Translations under genes and position numbers: made by a program
Source: Triticum aestivum
Lineage: Eukaryota > Streptophyta > Magnoliopsida > Poales > Poaceae
Length of the DNA stretch: 64,000 bases
Assembly (NCBI RefSeq): GCF_018294505.1
Contig: NC_057801.1
Span: 844,497,465-844,561,464 of the forward strand
Direction: 5' to 3'
In this document: positions 11,906 through 24,107 of the stretch, piece after piece
How the letters are laid out: every line of letters begins with the position of its first letter
Numbering within the stretch: the first letter of the stretch is position 1
Notes under the pieces: generated by a model
Seen by the model: only the letters and a program-made list of their open reading frames with translations
What the model was told of the DNA's origin: nothing
Database searches by the model: none

Positions 11906-13268
11906 GCACAACCCCAGCCCGCGAGCAAGGGGAACTGCCCCCGCTTCGGGCGACTCGGGCGGCGACTAGGGTTTCCCCGTCGTGCCGCCGCTCCCTCACC
12001 CTCCCTCCCTCGCCGCCACCTGAGAAAGCCGCCGGATCCGCTCGTGCGGCCGCCCGTGAAGGTGGCGGCGAGGCCTCGGTCGCTCCTTTCCTCGAGGAGG
12101 ACCTCGGATCTGGGGCGGCGGCCCTTCTTGGCGAGGCGGCGGCGCCTTCTCGGCCGGCGTCGTTCGCGGGTGTGCTCTGGCCGGCGGCCTCGACCACGCG
12201 GGTGGTGAGACGACGGCGGGTGGCGGCAGCGGCGCGGGGGTCTTCCCCTCCTCGCCAGATCTGAAGGTGGCTCCTTTCCCCTGTCTTCCTCGTCCCCGCC
12301 GCTTCTCGCCTGCCTCCCTCCGAGCGTCCGTATGATGTGGGTGGGTGACCGGTGGTCTGGTTTTGGGCCGCGGGAAACCGCTGGTAGACGTGGCCGGCCT
12401 TGCAGCAATGACGTCCCCGACGCCGTCTCCTCCTTGGAGGTGCTGCAGAGGCCCTTCCCCTTTCCACCCCTGCTCCTCCTCCCGGGTGAAAGCCCAAAAT
12501 CCAGCTTGGATTGGCCGGCGACGGCGCGCTGTGCGTCGTGTTCTTCCTTGGGGGCGCCGCCTGGGGAGGGTTGCGTGCAGGTGATGGGTTCAAGGTCGGA
12601 GCTTGGGTGGCCTGGGTGGTCCGGTGACGGCGGTGTCACGAGGTTCGGCATGGCTGTAGGCGCTCGGCTGCCTGGCAATGCTCCTCGGTGGCCTGTCGGT
12701 TCTCTTGATGCCCCTGCTGCCTTTCTTCAGTAGCTGCACCTGGTGGTTTTCCTGCAGCTCTCAGGCGTTCTAGTTGTGGCGATGCGGCAGTCGCGGAGTG
12801 CTCGAATGTTCAAGTGGTGATGTGCTGCGGCTGCTCCAGGTCCCGAAGCTGACACGTCCCCTGCTCTAGGGTGAGCGTCTCTCAAGTCCGCCGGGTACGC
12901 GCCTTGCGAGCCATGGCAAGAGCGAAGGGTCCCTCTGCGGCAAGAGAGACGGCGGATGTGTAGTGTCTTTCTACTTGGACGTTGGTCGGGCTCACTTACC
13001 ACACTCTGTTGCAAGCAGGTCCTCGTCGAGCACATGTGTGCCTCATCCCTAGATGGCTGTTTGGCTATAGTCTTCGGCTAGGACAAGCTTCGAGCTTTGT
13101 TTTCCTATATTCTTTTTGTGCGTGTGCGACCCGTTGAGTTGTAAGCCTCCTAGAGTGTCCCCTTGTATCGTTTGGTCGTGGGGGTTTGTGTGTGTCTGTA
13201 TTTCCTGAACGGTTGATGGCTTCGTTAATTCAAAGTCGGGCTCTCCGCGAGCCTTCGTTCTAAAAAAA
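11906..13268 (+). mobile_element. GC-rich non-autonomous retroposon with LINE-type 3' end
   Basis: Flanked by a perfect 14-bp target duplication, ATACCATCCCTCCA at 11892-11905 and 13269-13282. The 5' third is very GC-rich (CCG/CGG runs), the 3' part TG-rich, and it ends in 'gagccttcgttctaaaaaaa', the A-ending 3' terminus expected of LINE-mediated retroposition. Long open frames on both strands in the GC-rich part have no recognisable domain and look like composition artefacts. It resembles the insertions at 43553-44850 and 21990-23158 in texture. Source and class within LINE/SINE chimeras are not determined. Confidence 0.8.
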
Positions 13269-13282
13269 ATACCATCCCTCCA

Positions 13283-14640
13283 AAAAAAGGATTATTTAAC
13301 CTCAACGTGGCAGCACATGTCCAAAGATCACAAATACTCCGTATCATCGATGATGTACAATTAATACTGGAGTAAAGAAATTGATTTTTCAAGGGAGTAA
13401 AGAAATTTATCTATCAGGGAAGTAAAGAAATTGATCTGTAGTAACTACCCGACCCAAACATTCTTACAGAGTACAAGGGACCAGTACAAACAGGAAAACG
13501 AAAAACAAGTGCATATCGTTTTGGCTGTACATAACTACCCGACCCAAACATTCTTAAAGAGGGTAAGACTATATTCAAAAGTCATGAAGTATCAAGTGAA
13601 GAGTATTACCTATATCATGTAAACTTCTCGACGGTCAACTCTACTCGCACAACTGCAACTTTTTCTCTCATGCTTGGGTATGTAGGCAGAACCGATATGG
13701 AGTCCTTTCTCATCTGGAAGCGGGTTGGTACTCGTGACACGACAACAGCTTTGGTCTATTCGTCATCTGCTCAAAAATTGAGTTTCCCTGGCAACCGTGC
13801 GCCACCATGGATGGTCTAAATTTGCAACTGAAACTTCGGTTATGCTTCTATACTGAAAACGGCAGAGAAACCTACTCTTGTTGTTGGAGGTGCATCGTAG
13901 TTGTTTGTCATATAAAGTGGGAATGTGAAGAACATCCATCTGCTTCATGCTTAATCGCACAACATGAAACCCCATTAGAAAATTGATCTTAGGACATTGG
14001 GAAACAAAAAATATATTCAGTCTAGCCTTTGTTAGGTCGATTGTACCACCTGAATCACCATTATGAAATCGTCCAAGTATATTAGGACCAAAAACGAAAA
14101 TCTGGCCAGTTCGCTCGATCGTGCTCCAGGGATCTGTTTTGGCATTGGTAGATCAACATGCAAAAAAATGAGAGATATTACGGCATGAGTGCATGAGAGA
14201 GATGAAGGAGAGAAGTAACAATCCCAAGCAATGAAACGTGTTAGGGATTAGGAGAAGGATATATCTCACTCGCAAAAGTTTCTTACTTCTGATATTGGCG
14301 TCCGGCCGGGAGGATGGCAGGATAATCTATCCTTCGAGGAAGATGAGGAGATTGGCGAAAATATTTTGATAAGAGAGATTAGGGCATGAGTACATGAGAG
14401 AGCTGAATGAGAGAAGCAATGATCCCAAGCAATGGAACACATCAGGGATTAGGAGAAAGATGTATCTGGGGGCAAAAAAATCATACCTCTGCCATGGGTG
14501 CCCAGCTGGGAGGATGGCAAAACGATCTAATCCTCTGAGGAAGATATGGAGATTGGCGCTCGGCATCTAACGATGATCATCTTCGATCGATGGGCAGGAG
14601 CGGCGAAAGAAGGAGGTCTGCTAGTTTTTTTCCAGCCTAT
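13283..14640. other. Intergenic DNA with local tandem duplications, no gene seen
   Basis: Holds three near copies of 'agtaaagaaattgat' (about 13372-13438), a 25-bp direct repeat 'taactacccgacccaaac..' (about 13442 and 13531), and a diverged tandem duplication of about 190 bp (14168-14355 and 14370-14555). No splice-consistent reading frame was found. Confidence 0.5.
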
Positions 14641-14895
14641 ACATGCGTTTTCTTTTCGGAAATGTTAACGCCCACACGTGTGGGCATTTGCATCTCGCCC
14701 ACACGCGTGGATTCGCGTCTGTTCATGAGCGCACGAATCTTGGCATGTTTCTAGTGCCACGTAGGACTGGCCTGATGTGTGGGCGTTCACCCGGTCGCTC
14801 ACACGGCTGTTTCACCACACAGGAGGGGCTGGTGTGTGGGCGTTCAGCAGTTCGCGCCACACGCCACTTTGCACGCACACACAAGGGTTAGTGTG

Positions 14896-15272
14896 TGTTG
14901 GAGTTGTGTCGAATATTGTGTACAAGGTAGGTTACAGTTGGATTTGTAGTTGTATTGTGTTTATATAGAATGTGGAGTCGTGTCCAAGTAGGACACTAGT
15001 ATCATAGGCCTCTCTTATCTAGCGGGGGTAGACACACGATGTAACTTATGCCAACATAATAGCACAGGCGCGCAAGGGGGAGCCGGCGGCATGTGCCAGC
15101 GCCCGGATGGCCGGTGTGCGGTATTGTGACGGTGTCACGGGGAGGAGCGTCCATAGTCAAGCCCCGGGGATGTAGCCACATCGGTGAACCTCGTTAATAA
15201 ATCTCGGTGTCGTGCTCGTGTGATTGCTTGATCCTCGAATGATCGACGGTATGCCTCGGATTTATTCTAACA
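14896..15272 (+). repeat. 5' LTR of TRIM-like element
   Basis: 377 bp, ends in 'tctaaca' directly before 'agtggtatcag'. Aligns without gaps to 16942-17318. Confidence 0.93.
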
Positions 15273-16941
15273 AGTGGTATCAGATTTAGGTCATTCGGAG
15301 GCTACGGATTGTATTAATCTAGAGGAAGGAACAGATGGATTCGTCGAATCGGTCGAACTCGGTCGCGGGCGGCGACCGAAGAGAAAACTGATGGGGCGGC
15401 GAGATGTCTGTTCGTGTAGGCAATCGGAATCAGCCAGGTGCTTGGAAGCAGATCGGATCGATCTCGATTGATCGATAGCGTGTAGCGTCTGCGGCAGCAA
15501 GGAGCAGCGCAAGGTAGCGACCCATACTTGGCGCGACCTAGGATGTCCTAGCGGGAGCTCGGCCAGGTGGGCTACGTCCCCAGGCAGTTTTGGACATCGG
15601 GTAGCACTAAGACAACAAGTTCACGTGGGGAGCTCCGTCCATGACGTGTGCCATTGTGCGTTGCTGCTGCCCAGAGTAGAAGCCAAGAGGCAGGCACGTG
15701 GAATCATCATGCTAGTATTTGGGCTGTTGTAGACATTGTCAGAGATTTGTTTGACGAAAAAAATACGGCACAGGGCTTAGTCAGATCGTGAAGCTATCAT
15801 GGAAAAAAGAAATAAAAGAAGGGATCCAGAAGCTACGTACGTGTGGTTCACACGGGAAAGCTATGAGGGAATTTTTTCTTTGGTTTTCTTTGTCGGTACA
15901 CATATGTGTATGGATGACAGTGGTCATGGTGACGACTTGAGAAGTCTGGAATGTGTCTGCAGTCGGATAAGTTCGGCTGGGTCGGACTAGGCAGTCTGAC
16001 GGATCGACGCAAGTTGGTTGATACAAAAGACGGTGGTGGGATCGGCGACGACGATGTAGGAGCGTGATGCTGATGGTGACCAACTTCTGGGGCGTGGAAA
16101 CACGTGGCGCAGGCCTGAGGGCTTGTGTGACTTCGACAAGACTATGGCGCGGGATTGATTCAAGACGGTGTACCTGAGAGCTTGAAGTCGACGGGGCGCG
16201 AGGGTGGACTGATCATCTACCATGGAGTCATGTTGAAGGTGGAGCTGGATTGAGGGGCTACGGTGTAAGGATCCAGAGAATCGAAGCCTATTCAGCGGAT
16301 GGGAAAAGCGAGTGGCACGTAGTTCGGACTGGAGCCCAGTGGTCTGATGGAAGCGTGAAACTCGTCATCGGTCGGTGATGACCGGTGGTACTCTGCAGTG
16401 GGGGTTGAGTGGTGTGGTCTCGCGACCCTTGAGACTCGACCGGGACAGCGGAGGCTCGGCGCAGTAATAGCGGCGAGGCGTGCGGTGCGCACGGGGCATG
16501 GAGACAGGCCAGGGCTCTGGTGGTCATACATGTGGTGAGACAACTGCGAATTTGACTCGGGATGACTATAAGCAACGGTGAAATTTCTTCATGTTTCAGA
16601 CAGGCGGTCAAAAAAGGAGCGGTGATGTTGAGTTCAGGTAACTCTTATGTATGACACCCAATATGTGAGTTGTTCACTTTCACACAGGTCAGTGATCGGT
16701 GTGTGATGGCGTTGACGGATACTCTGGAAGTTGGGAGCGCAAACTAGAGTAACAAGGAACTTAATTTTGCTCGAGTGTTGACTGTGGTCAAGAAAAGAAG
16801 GGACTACAAGTTGCAAGTGGAGTCGCATGGAGTCTTTGGAGTAGCAGCGGTGCTCATGGGATAAGCTCAAGTCCAATGTACATGGAAGTTTGACGCATGG
16901 ACAAATTCAAGATGGTGGAGAATATTCGCCAAGGTGGAGTT

Positions 16942-17318
16942 TGTTGGAGTTGTGTCGAATATTGTGTACAAGGTAGGTTACAGTTGGACTTGTAGTTGTA
17001 TTGTGTTTACATAGGATGTGGAGTCGTGTCCAAGTAGGACACTAGTATCCTAGGCCTCTCTTATCTAGCGGGGGTAGACACACGATGTAACCTATGCCAA
17101 CATAATAGCACAGGCGCGCAAGGGGGAGCCGGCGGCATGTGCCGGCGTCCGGATGGCTGGTGTGCGGTATTGTGACGGTGTCACGGGGAGGAGCGCCCAT
17201 AGTCAAGCCCCGGGGATGTAGCCACATCGGTGAACCTCGTTAACAAATCTCGGTGTCGTGCTCGTGTGATTGCTTGATCCTCGGATGATCGACGGTATGC
17301 CTCGGATTTATTCTAACA
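16942..17318 (+). repeat. 3' LTR of TRIM-like element
   Basis: 377 bp, follows a purine-rich tract and is followed by the GTGTG target duplication. Confidence 0.93.
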
Positions 17319-18290
17319 GTGTGTGGGCATTTGCCATCTCGCCCACACGCCTGTCTTCTCTTCCCCACCCAAGCTGTTAGTTGCCATGTGTTTTGCAGCG
17401 CACATGGCAATTGCCCCTAGTGTGCTTTATAAGCAGGTGGCAACTCTCTTTTTCACCCGAGTTGCCATGTGTTTTGCAGGGTCCACGGCAACTGCCTAGT
17501 GTGCACATAAGCAGATGGCAACTCTCTTTTACCGAGTTGCCATGTGTTTTTACATGGTACATGGCAACTGCCCTAACGTGCACGTAAGCAGATGGCAACT
17601 CTTCCTTTTTACATGGCAACTGCCCTAGCATGCTCGTGAGCACATGGCAACTCTCTCAACTGCCTAGTGTTAGTATGTGGCAACTCCTAAAGTTATGAAA
17701 TCATGGCAACTACATTAGATCAGATCATACATGGCAACTGCAGTTGAGCAACCATGGCAACTGTAGTTGTCCGACATGGCAACCGTAGTTCAGTGACATG
17801 GCAACTGCAGTTAAACGAACATGGACGAGGGTCTGGACCATGGCAACTGCGGGCGCGCGGTGACCGTCACGCGTGGCGTGCGGAACCAGGAGGGTATGAG
17901 GCCTGACATACGGGCATGTGGGCGTTATCAACTTCACCCACACGCACGCGTGTGAAAGGGATCGGGAGGGGAAAAAAGAGGTGTGTGGGCATTACTTGTT
18001 TTGCCCACACGTAGGTGTGTGGGCTGTTCCTCTTATACACCACACAAAATGTGTGGGCGGGCTCCCTAATGCCCACACGTGTGACACTTATCGGCGTCCA
18101 TTCTTTTACGGGTGTACATGAGTTTATTATAAGGAAGAAGAGGTATTCATGTGGGACACAACCTAAAGAGGAGTTCACGTGGGACACAACTTGTAAATGA
18201 GTTTTTTCATTGCACGGTGCCTGTATATGAGTTTGGTAAAAAAAAGGGAGTTCACGTGGGACAAAACGCAAGGACTTTCCGTGAGCTCAT

Positions 18291-18847
18291 CCGATGGTTG
18301 TAGTTAATTACTAACATGAAGATTGGATGGACAACATATTATTAGTTGATGTTGGACGTGTCACATGGCTCTTTTAAGGGACATCCGGATCATATGCATT
18401 ACGTATGTTTTCCTTTTATATTGACCGTAAATTCTATAATCCAACGTTGTAATTAATTTTAATGATGTGGATTAATGAGACGACTTGAAAGTTGCCTCCA
18501 ATTAGTAAATATGAGATGAGATATAAGATAAGATAAGATATAAGATACAACATGCTACGGTTTTTCTTTTATGTTTGCCCAAACCACAAATAAATGTGAA
18601 TTAAAATTTTGGAGAAACGTATATTTTTCAGAAATTTCCCATGCTAATTTAGTGCATGTACGGTAAATAATTTCAGATGTTCACACAGCGGAACTTTTCA
18701 CTTGACGCTGTTGTCATTCAGTTGAGCATACTCTTTTCATGCTAAGTTTTCATTATTTTCACTATGATATCCAACATGTGCCCCTTCTTTCTTGAATCTT
18801 TCCATAGTAAATCTCGTTGCGATCCAGTGAAGTGTAGCAATAAATCA
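18291..18847. other. 3' flank of PAE B
   Basis: AT-rich, with a short 'agataa' microsatellite at about 18510-18548. The last 120 bp resemble the 3' flanks of PAE A and C. No gene seen. Confidence 0.5.
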
Positions 18848-21703
18848 TTACATCCACGGCAACTGTCTACTGCATGTTGGGTTGCATGGGTACTCGCAGT
18901 CAATCTCTTTCACTCTTTCGCTACATCCACATTGCCAATCTCCTACAGCCTCAGCAATTGTCTGAACAAAATAGTGAGAATGTAAGCAACACCGCGGTGA
19001 ATCACATAATACAGAATCCTCACACTTTTTAGATGCGATTTTCGCCCTACCTTATCTCCAAGCCTAGGGGAGAATGGTGAATTCCAAGAGATGTCAGAGA
19101 CCGTTTGGCAGTGAGTGAAGCATGAATCAATGAACAATCCCCATCCCTCTTTATCTTCGACAACCTTCAATGCATCCACCATCGCGTCCCTGAATCCTAT
19201 CGATGCAGAAGCACATTATTTATTTGTTTCGAGCAACAAAGAAGGAAATATGAATGGATTGACTAGACAAGCTAACCGTTAAGGAATTCCATTTGCGTGG
19301 AATTGCAGTTCCGGATATTATGTTTGCAACACGACCACGAATTACCAGGAGCCAACGAATCCGGTATCAGAACATATCGTACCTATGGAAAAGAATCATG
19401 GATAAATCATTGAGAAACTTAAAAGAGAAGAAGAAGAAGAGGAAGAAAAGATTTCAAAATACCTGAAATGAATCGTATGCAGAGTTGAGAATAAACATTG
19501 GGCTGTGGATGCTCTTTATAAGCTCAGCGGGGAAGAAACACTAGGGGAAACAGAGTTACCACCGTAATATGATGACAGATGTAAGTGTGGGAATTAGAAC
19601 GAGTTAGACAAGGGGAGCTACCTCTTTTGGCTTCTTTGTGGCAAGGCAGTCCTTGGGCAACACTTCTCTAATATTCTGCAATAAGTTTAGCAAAAACAAT
19701 AGAGGGGAAAAGAACTCAATGCCATTTCGTACAAAGTGGCATCCATTACATGAAATTTTGCAATATTCTAGTCAGTGTTGGCACAAATTAACCACATGAA
19801 AAGAAAAACAGAGTTCTAAAAAGCTTGATCTAGTAGTCATATTTTACAGAAGTACACAAAGGATGAGGTGATCAGACGACAGCTAACCTGGAGCTGAACA
19901 ACACCATCAAAGACAGACCAAAAGGTCCTTTCTCCAGATATATCCTTTCTGTATCAAACAAAAAGTGGTACTTCAGTAGTTCAGTTCACGTACCATGCTA
20001 GTGGATTACATTTACTACCAAGAGTCTTACACGTCAAGAAAAAACCCAGCATCGGCAAGGCATTTAACTGAAACCTCCTGAGGAAATTTTGCACTAAAAT
20101 CATCGCAGTGTAGCATCGTGGCTAGACCACCAGCAGAGCAACCTGTAAGAAGAGACTGAAATGTGTAGAAAGATAAGTAATTTTTTTTCTTTTTCAGATT
20201 TTTCTTGTTCACATCTAATGTTTCGTCTAAAAACTATACGACGTATGACCTGGGTAGCATTGGCAAGTCCCCTTTCCATGACTTCATCAATAACTGCCTC
20301 ATAGATGCGCAATCCTCTGAAGTGAAGTGTACTTCCATCCTGCATCCTCACCAACATAACATCACTTCAAGCAACCAAAATAGCGATATCGAAACAGGAT
20401 TCAGAATAATCACCGGCGCTTGACCTTCCGCATCCCCAGAAAATGATCCCCCGTCGCAGTAGCGCACATACACTTTGTTCCAGTTGTAGAAATCTAATTG
20501 GAGATACACTAATATAAATTAGTGCAAGGACATATCAAAGAGGTAAAAATGAGACAAAAGCCTCACTTTATCCAACCAAACAGGAAGAGAGGCGATGTGA
20601 AATTATGAGCCATATGGAATGGAAGGGAGTGGTTTGTGGAGAGAAGCGTTGATGATTACCAGGATTCAATTGCTGATCGCTGCTGAGGATCCCAGCAAAC
20701 AATATCGGTTTCATGAAGTTGGATGAACCGAGATCGGAATTGCTTCGGATGGAACAATCCTTGAGAGTGCTGCACCAGCCTCCTCCCTGGGTGTTTTTCA
20801 GTGGAAAAATATATATAGTTCAATCAACTAATTTCCCTGCCTTGAATCTACTTTGTACGTGAACAAAGGGAGTGAATATCAACATCATGTACAAGGGTAT
20901 AAACAATACATGTGGTTACGCTTAGTTATGAACTAGAGGTTGGGACCGTCATTGCGGGCAGCTTGAGAGGAAGCTATGTACACCTCACCATCATGTCAAA
21001 ATCTTAAAAAAAATATTCTCGCATCAGATGGACATCACAACCATCTTAAAAGAAAAAAAAGAAAAATGATAGAAAAAAACTTCTCTTGAAAAAAGTCTCC
21101 CTACCATTTAAAAAAACTCTAAAAAAAAAATTCTCACCGTGACCAACCAGCATGCGCCACATGGCGTAGCTGGTTGGCCACCATTCTAGCGCCTCTTAAT
21201 GGGTTTAATAATATTGTAAGATGACGTCATCCTCGGTATGACTTTTTTGTTTTGCTGGTGGCTAAGGAAAGCATATATAGCAACGTATATAGAGAGTAGG
21301 AAAATGGGTGGGTGAGACTACCTACCTGTAGATGGATGAGCCAGTTGTTTGCGCCGGTGCCGGAGCCTCTCTGCAGGTGGTAGCCCGGCGGGGTCCCGTC
21401 CAAGCACACTGAACTCAAATTAATCCGAGATGAATGGACGGTAGAATCTAATATAGTGCGGCGACTGGAAGGCGGCGTACCTGCTCCCTTCTCCTGCGCA
21501 CCGGCAAGGAGGGTCAGCGGGACCGTCTCCGGCGGCGGCGCGCAGAACATCATAGAAGGGTGAAGGCCGGCGGCGGAAGGCAGCAGCAGGAGCAGGACTG
21601 CCGCCGGGAGGCCCCATGCATGGCGGCAATCCCGCGCACGCCGGCGCTGCGCCGGGTCCGCGTGGAGGAGGAGCTGCTCGGCCTGGGCTGTCCCTGGCGC
21701 CAT
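18848..21703 (-). CDS. Pectin acetylesterase B (CE13), 12 exons, intact
   Basis: Same predicted activity as copy A: deacetylation of pectin along the secretory pathway or in the wall. Exons (minus, in order): 21481-21703, 21326-21408, 20660-20786, 20414-20493, 20250-20339, 20031-20155, 19888-19948, 19622-19675, 19463-19540, 19277-19382, 19051-19196, 18848-18961. They total 1287 nt, 428 residues, with GT-AG borders and no stops. A hydrophobic anchor spans about residues 30-46. Catalytic Ser208 (GCSAGG), Asp304 (NSAYDSF) and His371 (SCFTHCQ) are present. Exon 3 is two codons shorter than in A, C and D. The start is the ATG of MAPGTAQ; another in-frame ATG lies three codons upstream. Introns are short and free of large insertions, which makes B the cleanest minus-strand copy. 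Exon-by-exon identity with A and D shows it is a tandem paralogue. Confidence 0.9.
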
Positions 21704-21989
21704 GGCAGTCAAGGGACAAGAGAATAAGAGAAGAATGGCCGCTGCTGCTTCTTCTTATGAAATATTGTTGCCCCATTCGTCGTTTTTTTCCCCGTCCCCC
21801 TTTGTAACTTGGCGGGCTGTTAGACAAATGCGCCAAATTTTCTTACATCCAAGATTAGATCAGCCAGATTGCAGCATCTACGTCATCCCCATTTACAAAA
21901 AGTACCTACAATTGCATTTCGTTCTTTTTTTTTTCTCCATTTTCCATTCTCAAGTTAGAGTGTTCACAACTGGATTTTTTTTAAAGGCA
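21704..21989 (-). promoter_or_regulatory. 5' flank of PAE B
   Basis: Upstream of the start codon on the minus strand. It shares the stretch around 'gctgctgcttcttcttatgaaatattgttg' in spaced form with the relics at 24108-24430. No certain TATA box. Confidence 0.35.
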
Positions 21990-23158
21990 GTCCCTCCCGG
22001 TTCGCCCCCGCAGGCGACGGGAGGGAACCTTAGCCGCCTCCCAACGCCCCTCCTCCCGCTCCTCCCTTGCCTGCCGCCGCCAGAGGGCGTGACTGGGCGA
22101 AGCTCGGCCAGCAGCGGCGGCAGAGGGCTCTTTTGCCCCCTTGCGCGTGGATCCAATGCGGGCCGGGTTTGACGGGGCAAGGGCGTCGTGATGCGGAGGG
22201 TCGCGGCGGCGCGATCCGGCTTCCTAGCGGCTAAGTAGGAAGGCGGGTGACGCGGATGAGGCCTTCGTGGTGTGGCGTGCTGGATCTTGGCGGCGGCGGC
22301 GATCTGGCCCTGATCAAGCACCGCGCGGGCTGTGGACGGCGACGGCGGTCGGCTGGTGCTGCCTTGTGGGCAATAGTGGCCGACGGGGATGGTGGATCGG
22401 GGCTGCAGTGGCGGTCCTCGGTGTTCTGGCAGCTGTGTGCGTCTACTCGGCGAGGCACCACGCGGTTCCAGTCAGCTACTGGGTTGGGATGGCGCGACTG
22501 CCGATGAAAATCACGTCGACTTCAGTCTTGATGGACGATGGCGGCGTCATCGTCGTTGCAGGCAACTTCATCTCCCTCGGGCTGCTCCGGGGGGAAACCC
22601 TAGATCTAGGTCTTCCCGGATCGGACAATGATGGCATCTTCGATGTCATTCTCCCTCCTTGGGGCATCGTTTTGAAGCAAGTGCTGACTGGAAGGGCTCA
22701 GAGGCGGAGTGGGGTTTCATCTTCCGCATCGATGACGGTGGATCTCGGCGGCGTGGCTCAGTGGAGTCTCGGCTTCCGATGCGAGTTGCGGACTCGCGCA
22801 AGAGGATGACGCTATCTGGCTTGACGGTGGCGTCGACGACAGGCCTGGCAAGGTTGATGCGCTAGTTCATGTTATGAAGATGGATAGGTGGAAGATGGCG
22901 GTGGTCGCATCTGAGAGTGCGCCGGACCGGTGGGTGTCCCAGACCCGGCATTGTGGCTTGGTTGGGGCCTTTGGCTTTAGATAATACACATTGGTGCAAA
23001 GTCTGGCACCCCTTCGTTAAGTGGATAGGATTAGCGTCAGGTATTGCTGAGATGGTGGCTTCAGCCTTACTGATGTATTGCTTTATAAGGTCTTTATAAA
23101 TAATTAATAAAATGGCTGTATGCATCGTCCAGATGCAGAGGTGGTCATCCTCCTTTAA
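21990..23158 (+). mobile_element. GC-rich retroposon with LINE-type 3' end
   Basis: GC-rich 5' portion with in-frame-by-chance ORFs on both strands, TG-rich centre, and a 3' end 'gatgcagaggtggtcatcctccttt' (in parts) followed by seven A residues at about 23155-23162. This resembles the 3' terminus I associate with grass L1-type LINEs. No convincing target duplication was found, so the 5' edge is approximate. Confidence 0.6.
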
Positions 23159-23159
23159 A

Positions 23160-23830
23160 AAAACAACGGGAACCGGCGACGTTGTCGAGTACCCGCCGGT
23201 TTGCTAAGTGCATAATGTCTGACATATGGTAAAGGATAATGAAATCGAATGCGAAAAAACCCTTGGCAAAAGCCTAACAATCTCGGTAAAGACGTGCTTT
23301 GCTAAGTGTTGCCTGCACGGATTGAGATCCAGTGACTTGTTGTGGACAAGTCATCGGTGAATAGTACAGTGATTGGCCCCCTTCTCCAGACCGTCCGATC
23401 AAGGACGGATGAATCTGCATGAACAGTACTCGATCTACAGTGATCCGGTCTACAGGAAGGTCGTACACAGTACCCGGTCCACAGTGTTCGTCTACTGTGT
23501 CCACTGCATTGTTTCTGCTACAATAGTTAATCTAGGCTGTCCATCCTTCATCCAATGGTTGGCTGGCCGCCAGTCACGCCGTGACGGTTAGTCATTGGAT
23601 CTATGTCCTGCCTGTACAACAGCAAAGACGTGCTTTGCCGCGTGTTCAGCTTTGCCGAGTTGGCATTCGTGGCAAACATTTTCTTTTTCTTTTTCTTTTT
23701 CTTCTTCTTTCTTTTCTTTTGTATATTGTTTGTTTCAAAAATTTTCCTTTTCTGCTATGTTCTTTTCCACGTTGATTTTTTTTTTTGCTTTCTTTCCCTC
23801 TCTCTATTTTACTTTATAGGCATTTAATGA
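23160..23830. repeat. CACTA-like subterminal repeat remnant and pyrimidine-rich tract
   Basis: Variants of 'aaagacgtgctttgc' occur at about 23288 and 23624 as a direct repeat, with 'tttgccgag' phrases typical of grass CACTA elements. Intervening sequence (23300-23600) has repeated 'acagt' motifs. At 23680-23730 is a TTTTTC microsatellite. No complete termini seen. Confidence 0.35.
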
Positions 23831-24107
23831 ATATAATTCAAATTTAAACTACAAGTGCATTAAAAAAATTGGTAAAATTAGGTTCAGAAATCATGTTTGT
23901 ACTTTTAATCTACGTTTGCGCCTTTTCCAAGAAAGTAAAAGGAATTCCAAATATCCAGGTGTCAAGACTCGACCTCAAACATGAAGGTCATTATTTTTTT
24001 ATTCCAAAAAGTGCATTGAAAGTCAGAGAAAACATGAAATTTAGTATGATGTCATTATATCACCCAATAGTCTATGGTGTTGCAAAAAAAAAAATGTGAT
24101 GTACACC

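Larger units (their letters stand above)
14896..17318 (+). mobile_element. Complete small non-autonomous LTR retrotransposon (TRIM-like, possibly Veju)
   Basis: Two LTRs of exactly 377 bp (14896-15272 and 16942-17318), both TGTTGGAGTTGTG...TTCTAACA, and a perfect 5-bp target duplication GTGTG (14891-14895, 17319-17323). A primer-binding site tggtatcagatttagg (initiator Met tRNA type) starts at 15275 and a purine-rich tract (aaggtggag) precedes the 3' LTR. The 1669-bp interior has no gag or pol. By eye the LTRs differ at about 11 of 377 positions, nearly all transitions. The size fits the wheat TRIM Veju as I remember it; the name needs a database match. Confidence 0.93.
14641..18290. repeat. 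Repeat element built of GTGTGGGC / catggcaac motifs, split by a TRIM
   Basis: Both sides of the nested retrotransposon carry palindrome-like 'cccacacgtgtgggc' motifs (14669, 14697, 14776, 14834 on the left; 17318-17350 and 17915-18080 on the right). A block of about 15 copies of 'catggcaact' runs from 17375 to 17850. The TRIM TSD (gtgtg) lies inside one such motif. This is a repetitive element of unknown class; Mutator-like is my guess. The right limit near 18290 is approximate. Confidence 0.5.

Noticed and set aside
11871..12678. Long minus-strand ORFs (240-265 codons) in GC-rich DNA
   Set aside because: They lie wholly inside the retroposon bounded by the 14-bp TSD, are Arg/Pro/Gly-rich in all frames, and have no domain or splice support.
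14641..18290. CRISPR-like array from repeated catggcaact and gtgtgggc motifs
   Set aside because: Spacing and repeat length are irregular, the organism is a plant, and the motifs belong to a transposon-like repeat.
22267..22809. 180-codon plus-strand ORF
   Set aside because: Inside another retroposon of the same texture; no recognisable domain.
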